Shown here: piece by piece, positions 1 through 6,451 of the stretch
Layout: each line of letters opens with the position of its first letter
Numbering within the stretch: the stretch's first letter is position 1
NCBI GenBank assembly: GCA_023251695.1
Contig: JAHEYE010000004.1
Coordinates: forward strand, 1-9,614
Direction of reading: 5' to 3'
DNA from: Sphingobacteriaceae bacterium
GTDB lineage: Bacteria > Bacteroidota > Bacteroidia > B-17B0 > Aurantibacillaceae
Length of the DNA: 9,614 nt
The notes under the pieces: generated by a model
What the model was told of the DNA's origin: nothing
The model's database searches: none
The model's input: the letters and a program-made list of their open reading frames with translations, nothing else
Position numbers and translations under genes: made by a program

Positions 1-760
1 CGTCAAACACTTTTGTTTTTTCTTCTTTATTGAAATGTTTTACACCATCTGTCATCATCGTATTGCAAAACGGACAACCAACTGCAATAATATCAGGATT
101 CAGATTCCAGGCCTCCTCTGCTCTTTCGGTGTTTACTTCTTTATTGCCTTTTTCCGCTTCCTTAAACATCTGAGCTCCTCCGGCACCACAACACAAACCG
201 TTTGCCCTGCTTCGTTTCATTTCGGTTAATTCAACATCTAGTTTTTGTATAACTTCTCTTGGGGCTTCATAAACATCATTGGCACGCCCCAAATAACAAG
301 GGTCGTGATAAACTATTTTCTTGCCTTTGAAATTGCCGCCTTCCACTTTCAATTTTCCTGAGTTAATTAATTCCTGCACCAATTGTGTATGATGAACCAC
401 TTCGTATTTACCACCTAATTCAGGATATTCATTCTTGAGGGTATTAAAACAATGCGGACAACCTGTAACAATTTTCTTTATGCCATAACCATTCATTACT
501 GTAATATTTTGCATCGCCTGCATCTGAAACAAAAATTCATTTCCTGCCCGCTTTGCCGGATCGCCGGTACAACTTTCCTCCGTCCCCAGTATGGCAAACT
601 TGATATTTACATGATTTAAGATTTTTACAATGGCTTTCGTAATCTTTTTTGCACGATCATCAAAACTTCCGGAACATCCAACCCAAAATAATATCTCGGG
701 AGTTTCGCCTTTAGCGAGCATCTCGGTCATCGTAGGAACTATTATTTTCTTTTCAGTCAT
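1..760 (-). CDS. (Fe-S)-binding protein with two CCG (cysteine-rich, HdrB/GlcF-like) domains, 3' end outside the window
   Basis: The frame reads leftward from ATG at 760 for 253 codons without a stop and leaves the window, so the C-terminus is missing; the protein is probably nearly complete, since relatives I know are about 260 residues. Two cysteine-rich CCG domains are visible. The first has C29, C64 and C101-P-H-C104. The second has C155 in a DPCYLGR motif, C190-C191 in LCCGAGG, and C229-P-F-C232. Such domains bind 4Fe-4S clusters at the electron-transfer or disulfide site of heterodisulfide reductase HdrB, GlcF, LutA and ETF:quinone oxidoreductases. There is no membrane segment, so it is expected on the cytoplasmic face, partnered by the membrane 4Fe-4S protein encoded just upstream (993-2318). 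In the first domain serine 63 replaces one cysteine of the usual CC pair. The family call is firm; the electron donor and acceptor are unknown. Confidence 0.9.
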   Translation of the reverse strand, partial: MTEKKIIVPTMTEMLAKGETPEILFWVGCSGSFDDRAKKITKAIVKILNHVNIKFAILGTEESCTGDPAKRAGNEFLFQMQAMQNITVMNGYGIKKIVTGCPHCFNTLKNEYPELGGKYEVVHHTQLVQELINSGKLKVEGGNFKGKKIVYHDPCYLGRANDVYEAPREVIQKLDVELTEMKRSRANGLCCGAGGAQMFKEAEKGNKEVNTERAEEAWNLNPDIIAVGCPFCNTMMTDGVKHFNKEEKTKVFD

Positions 761-768
761 TTCGTTTT

Positions 769-798
769 AGTAGGCAGTTTTTAGAAGGCAGAAGGCAG
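769..798 (+). repeat. Left arm of inverted heptamer array (AGWAGGC units)
   Basis: On the plus strand three units are visible: AGTAGGC at 769-775, and AGAAGGC twice in tandem at 783-789 and 790-796, each followed by AG. The stop codon and last codons (PLPSAF) of the decayed small gene at 781-945 lie inside this array. The same unit, inverted, appears at 961-988, so the two arms bracket the remnant. I read this as the end of a small mobile-type element. The units are directly visible; the element interpretation is inference. Confidence 0.6.
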
Positions 799-945
799 GG
801 GTTTTGGTGCAAATTCTTCGGGAGACAGCATCATATTTCCTGGCATCCTTCCTATTTGCAAATACTCCACAATTAACTCACTATGTTTTTCTACACTAAT
901 ATACCCACAATCCTTTTCAAAATCCTTATGTACTTGATAACTCAT
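781..945 (-). pseudogene. C-terminal fragment of a four-helix-bundle / 23S rRNA IVS-type protein
   Basis: From ATG at 945 the frame gives 54 residues. An in-frame TTG at 972 would give 63, with an in-frame stop directly before it at 973-975. The core DCGYIS, followed by an amphipathic helix with IGRM and then a PEEF tail, resembles the last helix and tail of the TIGR02436-type four-helix-bundle proteins. Those proteins are encoded in intervening sequences of 23S rRNA genes and as stand-alone genes in many Bacteroidota, and are usually about 115-130 residues long. The first two to three helices are absent, so this is probably a truncated relic. It sits between two co-directional Fe-S genes that normally lie close together. 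The last residues are encoded by flanking heptamer repeats and are probably not original protein. A real small protein cannot be excluded. The family call is from memory of the pattern. Confidence 0.5.
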
Positions 946-960
946 TCTACTATTTTTACT

Positions 961-988
961 GCTTTCTGCCAACTAACTTCTGCCAACT
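961..988 (-). repeat. Right arm of inverted heptamer array (AGTTGGC units)
   Basis: Read on the minus strand, this is a tandem pair of 14-mers, AGTTGGCAGAAGTT (988-975) and AGTTGGCAGAAAGC (974-961), followed by AGT. Each 14-mer consists of two 7-nt units, the clearest being AGTTGGC. The array starts a few bases after the stop codon of the membrane Fe-S gene (993) and ends 15 bases before the ATG of the small remnant gene. It is the inverted counterpart of the array at 769-798, differing mainly by T for A inside the unit. Confidence 0.6.
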
Positions 989-992
989 TGTT

Positions 993-2318
993 CTAACACT
1001 CGTTTATCCAATTAGCCCTGTCGGCCGGAGAAAACTGCCACGGTGCTCCATTGTTCTCTATATTTCCGAACATGCCGTTCAATTCAGTTGGCGCAGCACT
1101 CTGCTCAAGTACTAATTGTTGACGCAAATCCATGATAATTGCAAGTGGGTCAATATTAACAGGACATTCCTGAACGCAAGCATTACAAGTATTACATGCC
1201 CAAATTTCTTCTGCCGTAATATAATCTCCTAATAAAGATTTTCCGTCATCCACAAATGTGCCTTTATTCTTGTCAATGTTTTTCCCCACTTCTTCCAACC
1301 TGTCACGTGTATCCATCATTATCTTCCGCGGTGATAGTTTTTTTCCGGTCTGACTTTGCGGACAAGAAGAAGTACAGCGACCACACTCGGTGCAGGAATA
1401 TGCATCCAGTAATTGTTTCCAATTTAAATCTGTTACATCTTTAGCACCGAATTTTACCGGAACATTAGGATCTAATACCGGCTGATAAGAGGAATCGAAA
1501 TTCGGTTTCACAACATCGGTCACTTCAAAAAGATTTTTGAATTCCCCTTTCGCTTTCAGATTTGAAAAATAAGTATTCGGGAAAGCCAATAAAATATGTA
1601 AATGCTTTGAAAAAGGAAGATAGTTCAGGAATGCAAACACCATGGTAATATGTCCCCACCAACCAATGCGCTCAATTACATGCAAGGCTCCATCAGACAT
1701 ACCACCAAACAACAATGGACCTAAATAACTACTGATGGCTAAACCCAAAGAGCCATCGCCTAAATTTTCGGCGTGAGAAGTTCCTCTTGAATAAAGAACT
1801 TCATCCGCACCATTCATCATGAAAATGAAAGAGATTAAAGTTAATTCTCCCAACAAAATAAAATTGGCATCCAGTTTTGGCCAGCCGTTTAGTTCGCTTT
1901 TCACGAGGCGCGGTACTTTCAATAAATTACGGCGCGATAAAAAAGCCAGTGTACCGATAAATGCTAGCACCGATAAAACTTCTATTATACCAATTACTAA
2001 ATTATAAAACCCTCCTAAAGCCGGACGGAAAGCCCTATGATGACCCGAAACACCATCAAAAATAATTTCCAGTAATTCAACCTGGGTGATAACGAAGGCT
2101 GCATACAAAAACAAATGAAGTATAGCAGGGATTGGGCGTGAAAACATTTTTTTTTGTCCCAAAGCAACTAGAGTCATTACTTTTATCCGCTCCGCTTTAT
2201 TATCTTTAATCGAAATTTCTTTTCCCAGTAAAATATTCCGGCGTATTTTTTTTGCATTGATGAAAAAGAAGGCAGAACCGGTAATAAATAGAACAACAAA
2301 AATGACTGCGCTTACCAT
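993..2318 (-). CDS. Membrane-bound 4Fe-4S oxidoreductase subunit (nitrate reductase gamma-like membrane domain plus HdrC-like ferredoxin domain)
   Basis: This 441-residue protein has two parts. The first ~250 residues hold about six hydrophobic segments (roughly 3-22, 64-87, 102-127, 152-170, 191-206 and 220-236). Histidines in or next to them, including H68, H223 in WWGH and H239/H241 in SKHLH, could ligate heme b, as in NarI-type domains. The soluble C-terminal part carries two classical 4Fe-4S motifs, C309/C312/C315/C319 and C375/C378/C381/C385, the last reading CPVNIDP. Its likely role is electron transfer between the quinone pool and the CCG-domain protein encoded downstream (760-1); in ETF:menaquinone oxidoreductases (EMO) such parts are fused in one chain. 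ATG at 2318 lies 9 nt after the mlaD-like stop, which indicates one transcript. The architecture is well supported; the physiological redox partners are not known. Confidence 0.9.
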   Translation of the reverse strand: MVSAVIFVVLFITGSAFFFINAKKIRRNILLGKEISIKDNKAERIKVMTLVALGQKKMFSRPIPAILHLFLYAAFVITQVELLEIIFDGVSGHHRAFRPALGGFYNLVIGIIEVLSVLAFIGTLAFLSRRNLLKVPRLVKSELNGWPKLDANFILLGELTLISFIFMMNGADEVLYSRGTSHAENLGDGSLGLAISSYLGPLLFGGMSDGALHVIERIGWWGHITMVFAFLNYLPFSKHLHILLAFPNTYFSNLKAKGEFKNLFEVTDVVKPNFDSSYQPVLDPNVPVKFGAKDVTDLNWKQLLDAYSCTECGRCTSSCPQSQTGKKLSPRKIMMDTRDRLEEVGKNIDKNKGTFVDDGKSLLGDYITAEEIWACNTCNACVQECPVNIDPLAIIMDLRQQLVLEQSAAPTELNGMFGNIENNGAPWQFSPADRANWINEC

Positions 2319-2327
2319 TTTACTTTT

Positions 2328-3314
2328 TTAGAGCTTAGGTTTGTTTTTCGCCTTTTCCCTTCGTCCGAAAACCGAGAAGTGGATGTAGCGCTCAGGATTG
2401 ACGCGCAGATCTTTCATTAACTTATCTAAGTCTTCACTGGTACGGTTAAGGTTATTGTATAAAGAATCATTCTTCGCTAATTTACCCATCGATCCCTGTC
2501 CTGAATTAATTTGTTCCAATAATTTTCTGAATTCTATTAACGTTTTATCTGCATCATCAATAGTTTTCTTCAAATCAGCTTTTGCAAGGCTGTCACTCAG
2601 CGTATTTAAATTATTTATTACGCTTTCAATTTTATCTGTGTTTTTTTCAAGCATGTCTGCAACAGAATTGAGTTTAGTGAGTATAGAAGAAATTTTTGAT
2701 TTCTCGGTTGCAATTAAATCATCAAATTTATAAGCGGTTTGTTCCAAACTCTCAATTGCTTTTTTAATACTCTCAAAAGATTTACTAAGGTTATCCCTTG
2801 TTTTATCGTTTAATACGAATTGAACAATGGTCATTACCGAATCAATCGAAGAAATCAAGCCTTCCGCTTTTTTCTGTAATGGCGTTAATTGTTTGTTTAC
2901 CGATTCTTTTAATCCTGCCTCTGTTTCTGCTAAAAGCGTATCACCCGACGCAACAAACTCTTTTTCCTCACTGTAAATAATCTCAACAGCTTTTGACCCC
3001 AATAAATCGGAACTTACTGCTTTAGCAATTGAGTTTTTTGGGATTTTTACGTCTTCTGTTAGTAAGAATTTAACTAATACCTGATATTCCCCTCCCCTTT
3101 TCATGAGAGAAATTTTATTGACTTGCCCAACCTTATAACCCTTAATCATTAAAGGATTAGCTTCTATCAAACCGTCAATTTTAGGATATACTGCGTAGAG
3201 AACATATTTCTGCGATAAAAGGTCGGTACCTTTTAAGAAGAATAGTCCCCAAATAAAGGCGCCGATTGCAGAGATAACGACAACGCCTATTTTAAATTCT
3301 TTACTAATCTTCAC
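2328..3314 (-). CDS. MlaD family protein (MCE domain, lipid trafficking)
   Basis: This is a 328-residue protein. One N-terminal membrane anchor (about residues 8-27) is followed by an MCE domain (about 37-115, with the motifs IDGL, MIKGYKVGQV and LLGSKAVEI). After that comes a long, Lys/Glu/Asp-rich helical stretch (about 130-265) with coiled-coil character. Near the C-terminus are the segments GQGSMGKLAKNDSLYNNL and NPERYIHFSVFG, typical of the Bacteroidota version. MCE proteins form hexameric rings or tubes that carry phospholipid between inner and outer membranes, usually working with an MlaE/MlaF ABC transporter that is not in this window. The start is GTG at 3314; the in-frame stop at 3330-3332 leaves no ATG alternative, and MKISKEFKIG fits the family N-terminus. 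It is the first gene of the operon with the two Fe-S proteins. Family relatives often follow an N-acetylmuramoyl-L-alanine amidase gene, which is absent here. Confidence 0.9.
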   Translation of the reverse strand: MKISKEFKIGVVVISAIGAFIWGLFFLKGTDLLSQKYVLYAVYPKIDGLIEANPLMIKGYKVGQVNKISLMKRGGEYQVLVKFLLTEDVKIPKNSIAKAVSSDLLGSKAVEIIYSEEKEFVASGDTLLAETEAGLKESVNKQLTPLQKKAEGLISSIDSVMTIVQFVLNDKTRDNLSKSFESIKKAIESLEQTAYKFDDLIATEKSKISSILTKLNSVADMLEKNTDKIESVINNLNTLSDSLAKADLKKTIDDADKTLIEFRKLLEQINSGQGSMGKLAKNDSLYNNLNRTSEDLDKLMKDLRVNPERYIHFSVFGRREKAKNKPKL

Positions 3315-3353
3315 AAATACAGAATATTGTTAAATTTAAAGTTTAAAGATAGC

Positions 3354-3361
3354 TATTTTTG
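3354..3361 (+). promoter_or_regulatory. Possible -7 promoter element (TATTTTTG) of the RNA methyltransferase
   Basis: TATTTTTG matches the Bacteroidota -7 consensus TAnnTTTG and lies only 4 nt before the ATG at 3366, so transcription would start at or next to the start codon (leaderless). The nearest upstream TTG (3327-3329) is 24 nt away, slightly beyond the usual 17-23. The element could therefore be chance in this AT-rich 51-bp divergent gap. Confidence 0.3.
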
Positions 3362-3365
3362 ACCT

Positions 3366-3896
3366 ATGCAAAAAATAAAAAACGCCGATTTGGGACGTAA
3401 AAGCCTTGAGGAATTTAAACAATCGGAAAAATTACCGATAGTTTTGGTTCTTGATAACGTTCGCAGTCTCAATAACGTAGGTTCGGCGTTCAGAACAGCC
3501 GATTCTTTTTTATTAGAGAGCCTTTGCTTGTGCGGAGTTACGGGTTCGCCTCCGAATGCAGAAATTGAAAAAACAGCTTTGGGCGCAACGGAAAGTGTCA
3601 CCTGGAAATATTTTAAAACCACACTTGATGCCATTATTGACCTAAAAGAAAAAGGTTATAAAGTTTATGCTGTTGAGCAGGTTGAAAAAAGTATTTATCT
3701 CCAAAATCTGGAAGTTAAAAAGGGCGAAAAAATCGCTTTGGTTTTTGGGAATGAAGTTTATGGGGTAGAACAGGAAGTAATTAATGTTTGTGATGGTTGC
3801 ATTGAGATTCCACAATTGGGAACCAAGCATTCGTTAAACATTTCGGTGAGCATTGGTGTTGTTGTGTGGGAAATTGCGAAGAGATATTTGAAGTAG
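3366..3896 (+). CDS. SpoU/TrmH-family (SPOUT) RNA 2'-O-methyltransferase
   Basis: This 176-residue protein is about the length of a minimal SPOUT catalytic domain, with no added RNA-binding domain. All three SpoU motifs are present. Motif 1 is N36-N-V-G-S-A-F-R43, with the catalytic-type arginine R43. Motif 2 is FGNEVYGV at 127-134, with N129 and E130. Motif 3 runs over residues 148-165 (IPQLGT, then SLNISVSIGV), with S156, L157 and N158, and contributes to the trefoil knot and S-adenosylmethionine site. Such enzymes methylate ribose 2'-OH groups in tRNA or rRNA; the target nucleotide cannot be told from sequence. It is the only plus-strand gene here, divergent from mlaD with a 51-bp gap, and is followed by a GC-rich structured element. 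Annotation is secure at family level. Confidence 0.93.
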   Translation: MQKIKNADLGRKSLEEFKQSEKLPIVLVLDNVRSLNNVGSAFRTADSFLLESLCLCGVTGSPPNAEIEKTALGATESVTWKYFKTTLDAIIDLKEKGYKVYAVEQVEKSIYLQNLEVKKGEKIALVFGNEVYGVEQEVINVCDGCIEIPQLGTKHSLNISVSIGVVVWEIAKRYLK

Positions 3897-3907
3897 ATTA
3901 TTTTTTT

Positions 3908-4018
3908 GGGCGTTTCCGCCGAAGGCGGACCGGGCTGCTGCAGGCTACGCTTCGCTTCGGTTTTTTACCGAAAAGTCAAAAGAACTAAACCTTCCGCATC
4001 CCTAACGCGGTTTTTTTT
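3908..4018 (+). repeat. GC-rich structured intergenic element, probable dispersed Bacteroidota repeat (may also terminate transcription)
   Basis: The segment is markedly more GC-rich than its surroundings and lies between two T-runs (3901-3907 and 4011-4018). Visible pairings are: a perfect hairpin TCCGCC-GAA-GGCGGA (3915-3929); a hairpin TTCGGT-TTTTT-ACCGAA (3956-3972); an alternative pairing CCGAAG (3919-3924) with CTTCGG (3955-3960); and a closing pairing GCGTT (3910-3914) with AACGC (4004-4008). The 3' end, CATCCCTAACGCGG then T8, and the 5' GGGCGTT are features I recall from intergenic repeats in other Bacteroidota genomes; I cannot verify that here. The element lies between convergent genes ending at 3896 and 4035. 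The T8 after the closing stem could stop the plus-strand methyltransferase transcript. Confidence 0.55.
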
Positions 4019-4034
4019 AATGAAATTTTTCAAC

Positions 4035-5375
4035 TTATTTATAAAAAAGCCATTTGCTTAATTCTCTCCAGCTAACTTTTTTACCATACATTAAAATTCC
4101 GATGCGGTAAATTTTTCCGGCTAGCCATGTTGTGCCTATGAAAGAAGCAAACAATAAACTAATTGAAATAACAACCTGATAAACCGGAACGCCAAATGGC
4201 AAACGCGCCATCATTACTATTGGTGATGTAAATGGAATAATAGAACCCCAAAAGGCCATACTTCCCTCCGGATTCGTCATCATTCTTGCTGAAATAATAT
4301 AGCCCGCAATTAAGGGAAGCATTACCGGCATCATAAATTGCTGTGCGTCGGCTTCTGCATCAACCGCACTACCGATTGCTGCCAAAATTGAACTATAAAA
4401 TAAATAACCGCCAATAAAATAAAGAAGAAAACAAATTGCAATTTCGAGATAATTTATTTTTCCGGCTGCCTGCATTAATTCAAAAACCTCGAGTTTATCC
4501 TGCATCTTATCGAATTTCTCGAGGTCAACGTTGGTTCCGTTTTTATAAACTACTTCCTGTTGTTTCTGAAATTTGTCCAGATCTTTTTTGATATCCCCCA
4601 ATAATGTCGTTGAGAGAACAGTTGATAAAACTGCGGTTATTAATCCCATAGTAATAAACTGTCCTATTCCCAAAATTGCAATGCCGATTATTTTTCCGAG
4701 CATTAATTGAAAAGGTTTTACGGAAGAAACAATTATCTCGACAATCCGGTTTGTTTTTTCTTCCATTACGCTTCTGAACACCATCATTCCGTACAATAAA
4801 ATGAACATGAACATGATTGCACCACTTAAAAATCCAAAGATGCTCACAAATCCGGTGCTCTGCTCAGCATGTTCGCCTTTCTCATTTACTTTTTCTGTGA
4901 TTAGTTTTACGGATTGTTTTGCGTTGTGAATAATTTGCGGATCAATGTTATTGGCCCGCAATTTATGTTCATATAATATTTTTTCAACCTGATTTCTTAT
5001 GTCGGTCTGGATAGCAAAACCAGGCGCCTTTTTATAAAATATTTTCACTGCCCCACCGGCGCCTTCCACCAAATTATGCGGTATATATAACAGACAAGTT
5101 TTATCCGATTCGTAAAAGCCATCCAAAGATTGGTCAAGATTTTTTGAAGTAAAAGAGAAAGTAATGTAATCGTTGCCGGCTAATTTATCACGGAAAAATT
5201 CGGTTTCATCAATTACAAGTATATTTTGCTCAGCCTTATCGCTCATGCTCATCCAAATAAAGAATGCGAAAAAACCCGCTACCAAAACCGGCGCCAGAAA
5301 AGTCATCACCAAAAAGGTCTTGCTTCTCAGTTTAGCCATTATTTCGCGGTGGATTATTAAACCTATTTTCCCCAT
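4035..5375 (-). CDS. ABC-2 type exporter permease (NatB-like)
   Basis: This 446-residue protein has the ABC-2 family-3 layout. TM1 is at about 21-43, followed by a large extracytoplasmic domain (about 45-175). The motif EEKTNRIVEI at 205-214 lies just after TM2 (about 177-200). At least four further hydrophobic segments follow, including one around PFQLMLGKIIG onward (222-256), one near 310-340, and the C-terminal group up to about 430. It forms the membrane channel of an exporter energised by the ATPase encoded directly upstream (stop at 5377, 1 nt before this ATG), so the two are surely co-transcribed. Related proteins are annotated as Na+ exporters (NatB) or as unspecified drug or peptide exporters; the sequence does not settle the substrate. 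Confidence 0.9.
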   Translation of the reverse strand: MGKIGLIIHREIMAKLRSKTFLVMTFLAPVLVAGFFAFFIWMSMSDKAEQNILVIDETEFFRDKLAGNDYITFSFTSKNLDQSLDGFYESDKTCLLYIPHNLVEGAGGAVKIFYKKAPGFAIQTDIRNQVEKILYEHKLRANNIDPQIIHNAKQSVKLITEKVNEKGEHAEQSTGFVSIFGFLSGAIMFMFILLYGMMVFRSVMEEKTNRIVEIIVSSVKPFQLMLGKIIGIAILGIGQFITMGLITAVLSTVLSTTLLGDIKKDLDKFQKQQEVVYKNGTNVDLEKFDKMQDKLEVFELMQAAGKINYLEIAICFLLYFIGGYLFYSSILAAIGSAVDAEADAQQFMMPVMLPLIAGYIISARMMTNPEGSMAFWGSIIPFTSPIVMMARLPFGVPVYQVVISISLLFASFIGTTWLAGKIYRIGILMYGKKVSWRELSKWLFYK

Positions 5376-5376
5376 C

Positions 5377-6339
5377 TTATTCGGTAAAATTACTTTGTGT
5401 ACCTAAAATATTATTTTCTTCATTCACTTTCGATATAAAAATGTCATTCATGCTTGGTATTACCTCGTTGAATGAAACAATTTCAATTATTGGCAATAAT
5501 TCCTGCAGCAATCTGCTGGTCTTAACGCCATCTGCAATTTTCATGACAGCCCAATGCATATCTGTTTCATCTTCTACCTTGCCGCTTTCCAATAATTTTG
5601 CGCCGTCCCAAATAGCATTTGTGAAACCCATCATATTTCCTTTAAAAGTGATCCTGTAAATATTGTTCTTGTGCGAACGACGAATCTCTTTTACAGAACC
5701 ATCTAATATCTTCTGCGATTTATTTATTAAAGCTATGTGATCACATAATTCTTCAACACTACCCATGTTATGAGTTGAGAAGATAATTGTTGATCCCTTT
5801 TTTCTTAATTCTAATATTTCGTTCTTGATAAGTTGAGCGTTGATAGGATCAAATCCGCTAAAAGGCTCATCCAATATGAGTAATTTTGGTTCGTGGAGAA
5901 TAGTAACAATAAATTGCACTTTTTGCTGCATCCCTTTACTGAGTTCATCAATTTTCTTGCTCCACCAGGTTTGCATTTCAAATTTCTCGAACCAATATTT
6001 CAGGCGCTTCTTTGCTTCGGCTTTCGACAATCCTTTTAACCTGGCTAGATATAAGGCTTGTTCACCCACCGGCATTTTTTTATAGAGACCGCGTTCTTCG
6101 GGTAAGTAACCGATATGTTCAACATGTTTCGGATTTAATTTTTCACCGTTTAATAATATTTCGCCGCTATCGGGGGCGGTTATCTGATTAATAATACGGA
6201 TCAAAGAAGTTTTACCTGCACCGTTCGGACCCAGCAAACCATAAATGGATTGTTTCGGAACCGTAATGCTTACATCATTAACAGCGGTATGATTAGAATA
6301 ACGTTTTGTGACGTTACGTATTTCTAAGATGGGTTCCAT
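5377..6339 (-). CDS. ABC transporter ATP-binding protein (NatA-like, with C-terminal DUF4162 region)
   Basis: This 320-residue nucleotide-binding subunit carries Walker A G37-P-N-G-A-G-K43-T-S45, signature LSKGMQQ at 133-139, Walker B LLILDEP at 153-159 with E158 catalytic, and switch histidine H190 in STHNM. The Q-loop position reads YLPEERGLY, with glutamate in place of glutamine, as is common in this subfamily. Residues after about 215 match the small C-terminal DUF4162-type domain that accompanies NatA-like ATPases. ATG at 6339 is the first start in frame with the conserved N-terminus (LEIRNVTKRY). The stop is 1 nt from the permease start, so the pair forms a compact two-gene exporter. 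Upstream, TACCTTTA at 6357-6350 is a weak -7-like element with no convincing -33 box. The transported substrate is unknown. Confidence 0.93.
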   Translation of the reverse strand: MEPILEIRNVTKRYSNHTAVNDVSITVPKQSIYGLLGPNGAGKTSLIRIINQITAPDSGEILLNGEKLNPKHVEHIGYLPEERGLYKKMPVGEQALYLARLKGLSKAEAKKRLKYWFEKFEMQTWWSKKIDELSKGMQQKVQFIVTILHEPKLLILDEPFSGFDPINAQLIKNEILELRKKGSTIIFSTHNMGSVEELCDHIALINKSQKILDGSVKEIRRSHKNNIYRITFKGNMMGFTNAIWDGAKLLESGKVEDETDMHWAVMKIADGVKTSRLLQELLPIIEIVSFNEVIPSMNDIFISKVNEENNILGTQSNFTE

Positions 6340-6415
6340 TATCAGAGCCTAAAGGTACATTAGAATACGGTTAGTTTGACTAATTTTTATGAACGGTGAA
6401 TTTTAATTACAGCCA

Positions 6416-6451
6416 CAGATTCCGCAGATTTACACAAATCAACAGATTTAC
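6416..6451 (-). repeat. Short tandem repeat with 9-nt period (CAGATTTAC-like)
   Basis: On the plus strand four 9-nt units run in register: CAGATTCCG (6416-6424), CAGATTTAC (6425-6433), a degenerate ACAAATCAA (6434-6442) and CAGATTTAC (6443-6451). They are flanked by further CAC/ACC. On the minus strand this reads as repeated GTAAATCTG units. The TAA stop codon of the DUF349 gene (6448-6450) lies inside the last unit, so the repeat forms the 3' boundary of that gene. I recall similar CAGATT-rich strings in intergenic DNA of other Bacteroidota, but cannot check. The rest of the 6340-6447 gap is AT-rich and featureless. Confidence 0.5.

Noticed and set aside
35..229. 64-codon open frame on the plus strand at the left edge
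   Set aside because: It is antisense to the second CCG domain of the Fe-S protein, whose cysteine motifs prove the minus-strand frame.
2398..2733. 111-codon open frame on the plus strand
   Set aside because: It lies wholly antisense to the well-supported mlaD-like gene, with composition (Ser/Leu/Phe rich) typical of a mirror frame of a Lys/Glu-rich coding strand.
3353..3634. 93-codon minus-strand frame
   Set aside because: Antisense to the SpoU methyltransferase, which has all three family motifs on the plus strand.
3956..3972. Hairpin TTCGGT/ACCGAA as an intrinsic terminator by itself
   Set aside because: It is followed by AAAAGTC, not by a T-run, so it does not fit a classical terminator; it is treated as part of the larger structured element.
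6094..6108. Glutamate instead of glutamine in the ABC ATPase Q-loop (LPEERGLY)
   Set aside because: This wording is usual in NatA-like ATPases, so it is not an anomaly of this gene.
6371..6388. Small hairpin TTAGT-TTG-ACTAA followed by T5, terminator-like on the plus strand
   Set aside because: The stem is only 5 AT-rich base pairs, and no plus-strand gene ends here; both neighbouring genes are on the minus strand.
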